Positions 27,365 through 35,455 of a DNA stretch of 64,000 nt are shown piece after piece. Under the pieces are notes generated by a model. The model did no database searches. It saw nothing but the letters and a program-made list of their open reading frames with translations, and was not told the DNA's origin. Source of the DNA: Peptococcaceae bacterium BRH_c8a (GTDB taxonomy: Bacteria; Bacillota; Desulfotomaculia; Desulfotomaculales; Desulfallaceae); assembly GCA_000961575.1 (NCBI GenBank), contig LADP01000016.1, positions 20,287 to 84,286 on the forward strand. The letters are read 5' to 3'. A program made the translations under genes and the position numbers. The first letter of the stretch is position 1. Every line of letters starts with the position of its first letter.

Positions 27365-28387
27365 TTAATAACGGTCTTGGCCCAGGGGCAGGCCGGGAAC
27401 GGCATTTAAGGACAGGGGCGCAAAATCGCCGCGCCGGTATTTGTAATAAGCAGCGCAGGCAATCATAGCGGCGTTATCTGTACATAATACCAGGGGTGGA
27501 TTAATAAGCCGTAAACTGTTATCAATCGCCCGGGCACTCAGTTGCTCCCGCAGCAATTTGTTGGCCGCAACGCCGCCGGCCAGCATGATAGTTTGGGTAT
27601 CGTGGCGTTTGGCAGCGACAAGTGTTTTATCCACCAGCACGTCAACCACTGCCTGGCGAAAACTGGCCGCTACGTCAGCGTGATTGACAGCCTCCCCCCT
27701 TTGTTGAGCCCGATGCAGGTAATTGATTACCGCCGTTTTTAGGCCGCTAAAACTAAAATCAAGGCTATCCTTTTCAAGATAAGACCGGGGCAGGGTAATC
27801 GCGTGCGGGTCACCGGTTTCGGCAAGCTTGTCCACCAGCGGGCCACCCGGGTAGCCCAGACCGAGCACTCTGGCAACTTTATCAAAGGCTTCTCCGGCGG
27901 CATCGTCACGGGTGGCACCAAGCAACTTATATTGTCCTGGCCCGTGCATCAGTAATAAATCAGTATGCCCGCCGGAAACCACCAGGCAAATCAGGGGAAA
28001 ACCCGGATCTGGCTCTACCAGCAGGTTGGCAAACACATGCCCTTCCAGATGGTTAACCCCCACCAGAGGTATGTCCAGACCGAAAGAGATTGACTTGGCC
28101 GCCGCCACCCCTACCAGCAGAGCGCCCACCAGGCCCGGCCCGTAGGTTACCGCCACGGCATTAAGGTCGGCAAAATTTAACCCGGCCTGATCCAGAGCTT
28201 CTTGGATGACATTGTTTATTAACTCCAGGTGTTTACGTGAAGCCACTTCAGGCACCACGCCGCCAAATTTACTGTGAATATCTACCTGGGAGGAAATGAC
28301 ATTAGACTTGATTGCACGACCGTCAACCACCACGGCCGCTGAAGTTTCATCACAAGATGTTTCGATACCCAGAATTATTACACTCAT
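27365..28387 (-). CDS. tsaD: tRNA N6-adenosine threonylcarbamoyltransferase
   Basis: 340 residues of the Kae1/Gcp family, transferring threonylcarbamoyl to A37 of ANN-decoding tRNAs. GIETSCDETSAAVV starts the ASKHA fold, the metal site HLEGHVFAN is near residue 110, and VVSGGHTDL and LAGGVAANKLLR are intact. ATG 28387 is preceded by GGAGGATAGG; the upstream in-frame start is inside that site. No tsaB/tsaE neighbours here. Confidence 0.95.
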   Translation of the reverse strand: MSVIILGIETSCDETSAAVVVDGRAIKSNVISSQVDIHSKFGGVVPEVASRKHLELINNVIQEALDQAGLNFADLNAVAVTYGPGLVGALLVGVAAAKSISFGLDIPLVGVNHLEGHVFANLLVEPDPGFPLICLVVSGGHTDLLLMHGPGQYKLLGATRDDAAGEAFDKVARVLGLGYPGGPLVDKLAETGDPHAITLPRSYLEKDSLDFSFSGLKTAVINYLHRAQQRGEAVNHADVAASFRQAVVDVLVDKTLVAAKRHDTQTIMLAGGVAANKLLREQLSARAIDNSLRLINPPLVLCTDNAAMIACAAYYKYRRGDFAPLSLNAVPGLPLGQDRY

Positions 28388-28478
28388 TACTAGCCTATCC
28401 TCCAATCTGTTTTAGCATTTGACGTATTGACCGCTGGTTCTTGATCTGCGTAATATGTAAAATCAAGTTCTGTAAAGG

Positions 28479-29198
28479 GTGTTAGGATTGCATGTTACTT
28501 TTCTCAGTTACAATATCAGGCACTGCCGGGGTACTGGCGGCAGGGTGTCCCTTGCTGCGGTGGCCGCATCTATTACCGGCACCGGGGCCGATGTGGTGGG
28601 GTTGCAGGAGGTGGATAAGTTTAACCCCCGCAGCTGTTTTGTCAACCAGGCGCGCAAACTGGGCGAGCTAACAGGTATGAGTGCGGTGCTGGGCGCCAAC
28701 TTTAATTTGCTGGGGATTGCCGAATTTGGTAATGCAGTGCTTACCCGTTATCGGGTAATGGATGAGCAAAATTTTCCCCTGCCCGGGCGGGGAGAAAAAA
28801 GGGGACTGCAAAGGATCGAAATATGTACGGGTACCGGTAGCATCGCCTTTTATAACACCCACTTGGGCTTGGACAAAGATGAACGTCGCCATCAGGTAGA
28901 GCGAATTTTGACCATCACCAAAGACGAAAAGATGCCCCTGGTGCTGGCCGGAGATTTTAATGCCCTGCCCCGGGCAACTGAAATACAGGAACTAAAAAAG
29001 GTATTTGCACTATCTGATCCGTCAGGTTCCTATCCTACATTTCCAGCACAGCAACCGCAGCACAAAATAGATTACGTGTTTTTTTCCCCCCACTGGCTGC
29101 CGTTAGCATACCAGGTTTATTATAGTGAAGCCTCGGATCACCTACCGCTGGCTGTAAAGCTGCGCCTCGTTGGAGACAATCCGACAATAACTATTTAG
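28479..29198 (+). CDS. Endonuclease/exonuclease/phosphatase-family hydrolase
   Basis: 239 residues of the DNase I-like (EEP) fold. FLSYNIRHCRG, DVVGLQEVDKF with the metal-binding Glu, YNTHLGLD, LAGDFNALP and ASDHLPLAV give all the catalytic blocks in order. Substrate unknown: nuclease, phosphodiesterase or lipid phosphatase are all possible. The start may be the GTG at 28479 or TTG at 28488; neither has a perfect binding site. Its stop TAG sits in an 8-bp target duplication of the MITE that follows. Confidence 0.85.
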   Translation: MLGLHVTFLSYNIRHCRGTGGRVSLAAVAASITGTGADVVGLQEVDKFNPRSCFVNQARKLGELTGMSAVLGANFNLLGIAEFGNAVLTRYRVMDEQNFPLPGRGEKRGLQRIEICTGTGSIAFYNTHLGLDKDERRHQVERILTITKDEKMPLVLAGDFNALPRATEIQELKKVFALSDPSGSYPTFPAQQPQHKIDYVFFSPHWLPLAYQVYYSEASDHLPLAVKLRLVGDNPTITI

Positions 29199-29428
29199 TG
29201 TCTCCTGAAAAAGTCTTGGTAAGGGGTTTGGTGTTAATCTCCGGGTTACTACTCGCCGTTATGCTTGAGCGAGCTCGTTCGTCCTCGGGCGCCGGAGAAC
29301 TCGCGCCCTGCGGGCGCTCAGACATGCACCGGCGCTTTTCCTCGGACTCTCACGCTCTTTGATTTAAGCTCCTACGTAACCCTCCGATTAACACCAAACC
29401 CCAGTTATGCTTAGTTTTTCAGGGGACT
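29199..29428. mobile_element. MITE-like element with terminal inverted repeats
   Basis: 230 bp with no coding sequence. Left end GTCTCCTGAAAAA and reverse-complemented right end GTCCCCTGAAAAA match, and further in GGGGTTTGGTGTTAATC pairs with GATTAACACCAAACCCC. The element is flanked by CTATTTAG on both sides (29191-29198 and 29429-29436), an 8-bp target site duplication. Shorter relatives lie at 3077-3131 and 10267-10327. Confidence 0.75.
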
Positions 29429-29432
29429 CTAT

Positions 29433-30194
29433 TTAGGTTTTTACCGTCGGTGGTAAACCAAGTTCGGCCAAGATATCTGTAAACACCCGCCCGGCGTTCT
29501 CGTTAATGACCACGGCGGCGGCATCGTCCAGCGGTGTTGGAGTGCGGTTAATGATTACAAATTGCCTCGCCACTTCGGGCAAACCGGCCACCGGGTAAAC
29601 GGTGAGGCTGCTGCCGACCACTAACATTAACTGGCATCCGGAAATAACCTGGGTGGCCTGATAAAAGTCCTCGTTCATTTTATCTTCAAATAAAACTACG
29701 TTGGGGCGTAAAATATCCGAGCACTTCAGGCAACGTGGCGGGTTTTCTCCGGATCGAAACTTTTCTACCAACTGTTCAAAGGGATAGCCATCGCGACAAC
29801 TCATGCAGCGGGCGGTGCGCAAATGGCCGTGTACTTCCCAGACCCTATTGGACCCTGCTTTAACGTGCAGGCCGTCTATATTTTGGGTAATTACGCCCAA
29901 CAGCAGGTTTTGTTTTTCCAACTGGGCCAAAGCGAAATGCGCGGGGTTGGGACAGGCGTCGCAATAAGCAGTCCAGCGTTCCAGGTTCGTTTTATAGAAG
30001 CCGGCCGGATCACTGCGCAAGGCTGAAAGACTGGCTGCTTTAATCGGGTCGAACTTTTCCCATAAACCTGTGCCCGGGCTACGGTAATCCGGGATACCGC
30101 TTTCGGTGCTTATTCCTGCCCCCGTAAGGGCCAGGGTCTTGGTGGATTCTTTAATCAACCGGGCGGTGAGTTTTATCTTTTCATAGTATTCCAC
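29433..30194 (-). CDS. cobB: Sir2-family NAD-dependent protein deacylase
   Basis: 253 residues. GAGISTESGIPDYRS and TQNIDGLHVKAGS bind NAD, the catalytic His is in WEVHGHL, and zinc is held by CMSC and CLKC. GSSLTVYPVAGLP and NENAG are also typical. The start GTG 30194 follows GGAGGG at 6-nt spacing. It probably removes acyl groups from lysines of metabolic enzymes; the divergent neighbour is acetoacetyl-CoA synthetase and two acetyl-CoA synthetases are in the window, classic targets of this regulation. Confidence 0.92.
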   Translation of the reverse strand: MEYYEKIKLTARLIKESTKTLALTGAGISTESGIPDYRSPGTGLWEKFDPIKAASLSALRSDPAGFYKTNLERWTAYCDACPNPAHFALAQLEKQNLLLGVITQNIDGLHVKAGSNRVWEVHGHLRTARCMSCRDGYPFEQLVEKFRSGENPPRCLKCSDILRPNVVLFEDKMNEDFYQATQVISGCQLMLVVGSSLTVYPVAGLPEVARQFVIINRTPTPLDDAAAVVINENAGRVFTDILAELGLPPTVKT

Positions 30195-30346
30195 AACAGA
30201 ACCCTCCAAATAAATAAATAATCAAAAACAGTTTTAGCTTCTAATGATACAATTATCTTTTATACATTTGTTCATGTCAACGGCAAGGCCCGTGAAAACA
30301 TTGCGCGAGCATGGCGCCGGTGCATGTGGTTTACTTAAGGTTACAG

Positions 30347-30364
30347 TGTTAAATAGTTTTAACA
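30347..30364. promoter_or_regulatory. Palindrome TGTTAAA...TTTAACA, candidate upstream activator site
   Basis: An 18-bp palindrome with center TAGT, centred about 80 bp upstream of the -24 element at 30438. That is the usual place for a sigma-54 activator site. It also resembles a Rex box but has too wide a center. Confidence 0.4.
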
Positions 30365-30436
30365 ACAAAGTGTAAATAAAAGTAACGTTTTTGTGATGTT
30401 TACGTCTTTATTAATCCCTAGACACTGATTTGGGGG

Positions 30437-30452
30437 TGGTATATATATTGCA
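30437..30452 (+). promoter_or_regulatory. Candidate sigma-54 promoter of acetoacetyl-CoA synthetase
   Basis: TGG then TATATATATT then GCA: GG (30438-30439) and GC (30450-30451) are exactly 10 nt apart, the required -24/-12 spacing. Predicted start near 30463, about 58 nt before the ATG. Confidence 0.5.
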
Positions 30453-30520
30453 TATTAATAAAGGATTACGACCAATCAATGGACAAATAGAGCTATACAT
30501 AAACAAGGAGGAGTTCAACA

Positions 30521-32473
30521 ATGAACAAACCGCTTTGGACACCATCAGATGAGCGGGTGCGCAATGCTAATATGACCGGTTTTATTAATTTTGTTAACGA
30601 CAGGAATGGTAAAGATTTTAACGGGTATGCCCAATTATATGACTGGTCAATAACCAATACCTCGGATTTTTGGGCTGCGGTGTGGGATTTTTGCGGCGTC
30701 AAGGCCTCGCACCCCTGGGATGAAGTGGTGGTTAACCGGGAGAATATGCAAAGTTCCCGCTGGTTTACCGGAGCCAAACTAAATTTTGCCGAAAACCTGC
30801 TGCGATACCGGGATGAACGTACAGCCCTGATTTTTAAAGGTGAAGTTAATGAACCGGTAAGGCTTACCTACGCCCAGCTCTACGACCAAGTAGCCCGCCT
30901 AGCCCGGTCTCTGCGCAACCAAGGGGTCACCGTTGGCGACCGGGTGGCCGGTTTTATGCCCAATATGTCTGAAACAATAATAGCCATGCTGGCCACAACC
31001 AGTATTGGAGCTATCTGGTCATCCTGTTCACCAGATTTCGGGATTAAAGGGGTACTCGACCGGTTTGGTCAGATCCAACCCCGGGTTTTAATTACCGCCA
31101 ATGGTTACTTTTATAATGGTAAAACCTTTAACTGCCTGGATCGGGTGCAAAGCATCCTGAATGAAATACCTTCGATAGAAAAAGTAGTAGTAGTACCTTA
31201 TACCGAGGATGCGCCTGATTTATCCGGCTTGCCGGGTGCTGTGCTGTTCAATGATTTCCTGGCGCCGGAAAACGGACTGGAAATTGAGTTTGAACAACTG
31301 CCCTTTGACCACCCGCTATATATTATGTACTCTTCCGGCACCACCGGGGTGCCCAAGTGTATTGTACACGGAGCGGGCGGTACGCTGATTCAACATTTGA
31401 AGGAACTGGTACTACACACTGACCTGAAGCGAGATGACACTATCTTTTATTTCACCACCTGCGGGTGGATGATGTGGAACTGGTTGGTTAGTTCGCTGGC
31501 AGTGGGTGCTACTGTGTTGCTGTATGACGGATCTCCTTTTTACCCCGGTCCGGAAACGATGTTCAAACTAGTTCAGGATGAAAAGGTTACCGTGTTCGGT
31601 ACCAGTGCCAAGTACTTGGCGGCTGTGGAGAAGGAAGGCGTCAAGCCCCGGGAAATATTAGATCTGTCACCCCTTAAGGCCATTCTTTCCACGGGTTCGC
31701 CCCTCTCAGTGGAGAGCTTTGAATTCGTGTACCGGGACGTCAAGGATGACCTTTGCCTGTCATCTATATCCGGGGGTACTGATATTGTTTCCTGTTTTGC
31801 CCTGGGCAACCCCATTGCACCTGTTTACGCGGGTGAACTGCAGTGCCGTGGCCTGGGCATGAACGTACAGGCCTTCAATAACCAGGGCCAGCCTGTTTTT
31901 AACCGCAAGGGTGAACTGGTTTGTTTATCAGCCTTCCCTTCGATGCCTATCTATTTTTGGCAAGACGAGGACGACAAAAAATATACCAAGGCCTATTTCA
32001 GCGTCTACCCCAACGTGTGGCACCACGGGGATTTTATAGAAATTACCGATAACGGCGGGGTTATTATTTATGGACGTTCAGACGCCACGCTAAACCCCGG
32101 CGGGGTACGGATCGGCACCGCCGAGATCTACAGGCAGGTGGAATCGCTGGAAGAAATTAAGGACAGCCTGGTAATCGGGCAAAACTGGGATAACGATGTG
32201 CGGGTGATCCTATTCATCAAATTGGCCGAGGGAGTGGAGTATAACGATGGGTTGGTGAAAAAAATCAAGAAGACCATCAGAGAAAACACCACCCCCAGGC
32301 ACGTGCCGGCCAAGGTCATTCCGGTGACTGACATCCCGTATACTATTAGCGGCAAAAAAGTAGAAATGGCGGTGCGCAGTATTATTCACAACGAGCCGGT
32401 GGAAAACCGTGATGCGCTGGCCAACCCCGGTGCCCTTGACTTGTACCGGAATATTGAGGAACTGCAGAGTTAG
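30521..32473 (+). CDS. aacS: Acetoacetyl-CoA synthetase
   Basis: 650 residues, matching AacS. It makes acetoacetyl-CoA from acetoacetate, ATP and CoA. The N-terminal ACAS_N region has WFTGAKLNFAENLL, the P-loop is MYSSGTTGVPKCIVHG, TTCGWMMWNWLVS and ISGGTDIVSCFALGNP are signatures of this subfamily, and TISGKKVEMAVR carries the catalytic lysine region. ATG 30521 follows AAGGAGG. The gene stands alone on +, divergent from the Sir2 deacylase, behind a candidate sigma-54 promoter, with a terminator at 32515. Confidence 0.93.
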   Translation: MNKPLWTPSDERVRNANMTGFINFVNDRNGKDFNGYAQLYDWSITNTSDFWAAVWDFCGVKASHPWDEVVVNRENMQSSRWFTGAKLNFAENLLRYRDERTALIFKGEVNEPVRLTYAQLYDQVARLARSLRNQGVTVGDRVAGFMPNMSETIIAMLATTSIGAIWSSCSPDFGIKGVLDRFGQIQPRVLITANGYFYNGKTFNCLDRVQSILNEIPSIEKVVVVPYTEDAPDLSGLPGAVLFNDFLAPENGLEIEFEQLPFDHPLYIMYSSGTTGVPKCIVHGAGGTLIQHLKELVLHTDLKRDDTIFYFTTCGWMMWNWLVSSLAVGATVLLYDGSPFYPGPETMFKLVQDEKVTVFGTSAKYLAAVEKEGVKPREILDLSPLKAILSTGSPLSVESFEFVYRDVKDDLCLSSISGGTDIVSCFALGNPIAPVYAGELQCRGLGMNVQAFNNQGQPVFNRKGELVCLSAFPSMPIYFWQDEDDKKYTKAYFSVYPNVWHHGDFIEITDNGGVIIYGRSDATLNPGGVRIGTAEIYRQVESLEEIKDSLVIGQNWDNDVRVILFIKLAEGVEYNDGLVKKIKKTIRENTTPRHVPAKVIPVTDIPYTISGKKVEMAVRSIIHNEPVENRDALANPGALDLYRNIEELQS

Positions 32474-32478
32474 GTTTA

Positions 32479-32505
32479 TGTCATTTTGAGCGTAGCGAAG
32501 AATCT
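32479..32505. repeat. Half copy of the TGTCATYCTGAGCG repeat
   Basis: TGTCATTTTGAGCGTAGCGA followed by AGAATCT, directly after the aacS stop. Confidence 0.65.
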
Positions 32506-32514
32506 AGTAAAAGC

Positions 32515-32546
32515 AAGGGCCGGGAAGAAATAATCCCGGCCCTTTT
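32515..32546 (+). terminator. Terminator of aacS
   Basis: AAGGGCCGGGA-AGAAATAA-TCCCGGCCCTTTT, an 11-bp perfect stem with T run. It may also serve the convergent gene at 32591. Confidence 0.85.
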
Positions 32547-32590
32547 AACACTCGGTCAGATACAAAGAAACATGCTTATAAGCCTTGTGG

Positions 32591-32869
32591 TTAATTACTA
32601 CAGCCTGGATTATTACCTCCCGGATTACCCTGGGCCTGGCTGAGCATTAACTCCAGCAGGCGCTCGAACTGCACATTAAGAAGGTCGTTCACCGGCGTCC
32701 CGGTTTCGGCGGATCTTTTTTCAATGATCCGCAGTTGGCGCATCAAATATCCTTCAATGATGGATTCGATAACCTGTTCTTCGGTGCGGCCGGTTTGGCG
32801 GGCCAACTCGCCGACCATAGCGGTGGTTTTTTCAGTAAACTCTAACGAAAAATCACTATCATTGCTCAC
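32591..32869 (-). CDS. Hypothetical small protein
   Basis: 92 residues, mostly helical, with a ribbon-helix-helix-like stretch (TEEQVIESIIEGYLMRQLR) but no clear DNA-binding strand. The tail is Gly/Asn-rich (GNPGGNNPGC). I do not recognise a family. It is 30 nt downstream of the zinc-ribbon coiled-coil gene on the same strand, so the two are probably co-transcribed. Confidence 0.55.
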   Translation of the reverse strand: MSNDSDFSLEFTEKTTAMVGELARQTGRTEEQVIESIIEGYLMRQLRIIEKRSAETGTPVNDLLNVQFERLLELMLSQAQGNPGGNNPGCSN

Positions 32870-32899
32870 GAATAAGTAACCCCATTTCAGTTGTGCTTA

Positions 32900-33307
32900 T
32901 TAGTCTACTACTTTGCGGCCACAGTTGCTGCAAAATTTAACATCTTCCTCTAACTCGCTGTTACATTCCGGACAGACCGCAGGTTTAGGCTGCATGGATT
33001 CAATTTGATCCTCCAGGTCTTTTAGCTCAATTTCAAGCTGGCGGGTGGATTCAATTAACCTGTTTAGTTCGTCACCGGTGTCTTCTCGACCTTGTTGCTT
33101 TTGATAATAAAGTGCGCCGATTCCGGCCAGGTTATTTTCCATTTCTTTTTCCATTTTACGCAACTCGTGCTTCATCTTGGTCACTTCTATTAAATCGGAC
33201 GATTTTCTGGTCAAATCCCGGGCTCTGTCACCGGCTATTTCGCCGAAATCCCTGGCCCGGCTGCCAACACTCTTGGCGCCTTCGGCAATTCTTTGAATAA
33301 AACCCAT
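32900..33307 (-). CDS. Coiled-coil protein with C-terminal zinc ribbon
   Basis: 135 residues. A basic amphipathic N-terminus (GFIQRIAEGAKSVGSRARDF), a coiled coil (about 45-105) and a C-terminal zinc ribbon CPECNSELEEDVKFCSNCGRKVV. Start ATG 33307 has GGAGGTG at correct spacing. Function unknown; similar small proteins are common in Firmicutes. Confidence 0.65.
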   Translation of the reverse strand: MGFIQRIAEGAKSVGSRARDFGEIAGDRARDLTRKSSDLIEVTKMKHELRKMEKEMENNLAGIGALYYQKQQGREDTGDELNRLIESTRQLEIELKDLEDQIESMQPKPAVCPECNSELEEDVKFCSNCGRKVVD

Positions 33308-33458
33308 TTTCAATCACCTCCAAAGATAATTTTATCAATCGCTTCATCAAGTAACAATCCCACTGAGGCCAATTTTATCAAAACAATGAAAAATATTTTA
33401 ACATTAAAAAACAACTGTTTAACTTTTTCAAGTATAATAGGGACAAAGGAGTGAGGAT

Positions 33459-34283
33459 GTGAGAAATACCCTGCAGCGTCACTGGTTTACAATGGTACGC
33501 CGGTCTCGGACCGATGGCTTGCTGGACGCGCAGACTGTTTATCGCGGTACAGACGGTGAATGCGCCGCTTTGTTACTGGTGGAACCGGGTACCCTAAAGG
33601 TTGTTGCCGCTACCTGGGAAAGCTATGCACCGGAAGTAAAAACCGTTGAAGTTAAGGGACTTGTCGGTGTGGAAGCGTATTTTAAATGCGGCCCGGTGCT
33701 AAAGGAAACACTTACGGGTCTGGGGAAATTTACCCGCTCCCTGTTTGCTGAAACTGTACGAGGGATTATTCAGGCCGAAACTTTTTTGCTGGCGGAGCGA
33801 GGGTTTGCATCACCGTCGGCATATAGTCATTACTGGGAAAAATTTTATGCTGGTTCATGTCGATATTACAGCAACTTGGAACGGATTAGCAATAAATGGG
33901 ACGAGTATGCCGGAACCGATAGGCTAACCAGTTTATTTAACCGCTTTAAATCGCAAAATGTATATATAGATGAAAAACATGGATACCGGGTAGCCGGTAT
34001 GTTGAGCGATTCTTTCCACGAGTTAAGTGTCGACCTTGCGTTGGATCCAGACCTGTTGGTGACCAAAGCAAATGGCGTGATGCTGCGGGTACCGGATAAC
34101 GTTTGTTGCGAGGCTGTGGCATATATCAATGAATTGCCCGGACGCCGGTTGGACGGCCTGAGGAAAAAGCAGGTTGCCGACCTGTTGGGTGCGGGCGAAG
34201 GTTGTGTACATCTGATTGATCTTGTTCATGATGCAGTGGAGAGCGTAAAAATCGAACAACTAAAAGGGGATGGTAAAAACTAA
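33459..34283 (+). CDS. DUF2889-like protein
   Basis: 274 residues. The C-terminal block GLRKKQVADLLGAGEGCVHLIDLVHDA resembles the DUF2889 signature, with its Gly-Cys-x-His-Leu core (short quote: GEGCVHLIDL). The N-terminus RHWFTMVRRSRTDGLLDAQ, read as a short beta segment, also fits. No enzymatic role is established for the family. GTG 33459 follows AAAGGAG. A TATAAT box at 33433-33438 is 20 nt upstream but its -35 is poor. Confidence 0.6.
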   Translation: MRNTLQRHWFTMVRRSRTDGLLDAQTVYRGTDGECAALLLVEPGTLKVVAATWESYAPEVKTVEVKGLVGVEAYFKCGPVLKETLTGLGKFTRSLFAETVRGIIQAETFLLAERGFASPSAYSHYWEKFYAGSCRYYSNLERISNKWDEYAGTDRLTSLFNRFKSQNVYIDEKHGYRVAGMLSDSFHELSVDLALDPDLLVTKANGVMLRVPDNVCCEAVAYINELPGRRLDGLRKKQVADLLGAGEGCVHLIDLVHDAVESVKIEQLKGDGKN

Positions 34284-34349
34284 CAACTTTATTTAAGAGT
34301 AAAAATTTGTTTTTGAGGTAAAATACGGTAAATTTGAGGTGATGTTAAA

Positions 34350-34547
34350 ATGGACAATAAAAAAATGGATTATCGGGTAAACTTTACTGAAAACAATAAA
34401 TTACTCAGTATTGAAATAACCTGCTGCGATAAGCATATAGGCGAAATCAGATTCAAAAACGGCGAATCTAAGAAATGCCCGGAATGTGGGGTTACCCACG
34501 CATTAAGAATTCAGCACAATCACTTTCACCTGTCCCGCAAATATTAA
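34350..34547 (+). CDS. Small zinc-finger-like hypothetical protein
   Basis: 65 residues with CCDKHIGEIRF and KKCPECGVTHAL, enough Cys/His to bind a metal, ending HNHFHLSRKY. ATG 34350 follows GAGGTGATG. It is followed at 25 nt by another very small gene. Confidence 0.55.
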   Translation: MDNKKMDYRVNFTENNKLLSIEITCCDKHIGEIRFKNGESKKCPECGVTHALRIQHNHFHLSRKY

Positions 34548-34572
34548 TTTGGGTGTTTGAGGAGGGAAGCGG

Positions 34573-34716
34573 GTGACCGATAAAGGCACAACCGGGAAAG
34601 GCGACGCGGATAAGGAAGATGCCAACGACTACTTCTTTAAGCCGTACCGAATTAAGCCGGTGGAAGTCTATGCCGAGCCTGGACCGGGTGGTTGCACCAA
34701 GGAAAAGACAAACTGA
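34573..34716 (+). CDS. Hypothetical 47-residue protein
   Basis: GTG 34573 preceded by GGAGGGAAGCG opens a short polar reading frame beginning MTDKGTTGKGDADKEDAND and ending TKEKTN, with a central YFFKPYRIKPVEVY. It has no homology I recognise. The strong binding site, the position 25 nt after the 65-residue gene and the terminator just after its stop support translation. Confidence 0.5.
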   Translation: MTDKGTTGKGDADKEDANDYFFKPYRIKPVEVYAEPGPGGCTKEKTN

Positions 34717-34724
34717 TACCGCCA

Positions 34725-34755
34725 AAGGGGTGAACTGGTTTTTGGTTCACCCCTT
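34725..34755. terminator. Bidirectional terminator
   Basis: AAGGGGTGAAC / GTTCACCCCTT stem, 9-nt loop, lying between the stop codons of convergent genes at 34716 and 34758. Confidence 0.8.
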
Positions 34756-34757
34756 AT

Positions 34758-35045
34758 TTATTGCCCGCTGTTAACCAGGGCTATGGCCTTGGAAGTAAGT
34801 ACAACGGGAAACATGCGGATATGACCGGGCCTTAAAAAAGTGGCCGGCAAAAAGGAACCGGTAGAAATAAAATGATTATTCATCAAAAACCTGACAAGTT
34901 CGATTGCTTCTTCCTCAGTTAGTTCAAGTTTATCCATAACCTTACCCATGACGTCTTCTAAGAAGAAGGAGCATTTTTGAGCCTGGTGCATTTCGCGTAG
35001 TATTTCTTCCAGTCGTTTTTGTTCCAAGCTGCTAATAGAGGTCAT
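34758..35045 (-). CDS. Hypothetical protein, winged-helix-like
   Basis: 95 residues, helical, with a central VMDKLELTEEEAIELVRFL that looks like a small helix bundle. No family recognised. Its ATG overlaps the stop of the GerW-like gene (4 nt, ATGA type), so the two are translationally coupled. Confidence 0.55.
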   Translation of the reverse strand: MTSISSLEQKRLEEILREMHQAQKCSFFLEDVMGKVMDKLELTEEEAIELVRFLMNNHFISTGSFLPATFLRPGHIRMFPVVLTSKAIALVNSGQ

Positions 35046-35347
35046 AATTTCGGTACCTCCCTTAGGTCTGTGTCAATCAGTTCATCTAAAACGCTGCTCA
35101 GCTCTTCCACTGTGCCCTGCCTTTGTAGGGAATAAACCTGTGTGGATTCACCGTGTATCGCCACAATAGCCACCGGGTTTAACAAAAAACCTCCTCCACC
35201 GCCATTGGTGTCGGAAAACTTTCCGTAACCGGCAGTTACTGATATTACCGGCACCAGGGTGGTGCCACCCACTTTAAGGGGTTCGCCAAGCACAAGTTTC
35301 CCGGCCAATAGATTATCGAAACCGTTGCTATCTTGTTCCGGCGTCAA
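35042..35347 (-). CDS. GerW/YtfJ-like sporulation protein
   Basis: About 101 residues with the family core: LVLGEPLKVGGTTLVPVIS followed by a glycine-rich GYGKFSDTNGGGGGFLLNPVA. YtfJ/GerW of Bacillus is a spore protein needed for full germination; the role here is inferred. TTG 35347 is preferred because GGGAGG lies upstream; the reading frame stays open for 27 further codons. It is shorter than the Bacillus protein at the N-terminus. Confidence 0.7.
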   Translation of the reverse strand: MTPEQDSNGFDNLLAGKLVLGEPLKVGGTTLVPVISVTAGYGKFSDTNGGGGGFLLNPVAIVAIHGESTQVYSLQRQGTVEELSSVLDELIDTDLREVPKL

Positions 35348-35455
35348 AAAAAAACCTCCCTGTGGTAGTTGCTCCTCCTGAGTAGTGTTAGCCGGTGGGT
35401 TTACGGTACCTATGGCGTAGTATACCAATATTTTAATGTATTGTAAAATTGCGTG

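Noticed and set aside
30347..30364. Rex redox operator
   Set aside because: The arms TGTTAAA/TTTAACA are spaced too far apart for the Rex consensus TTGTTAAnnnnTTAACAA.
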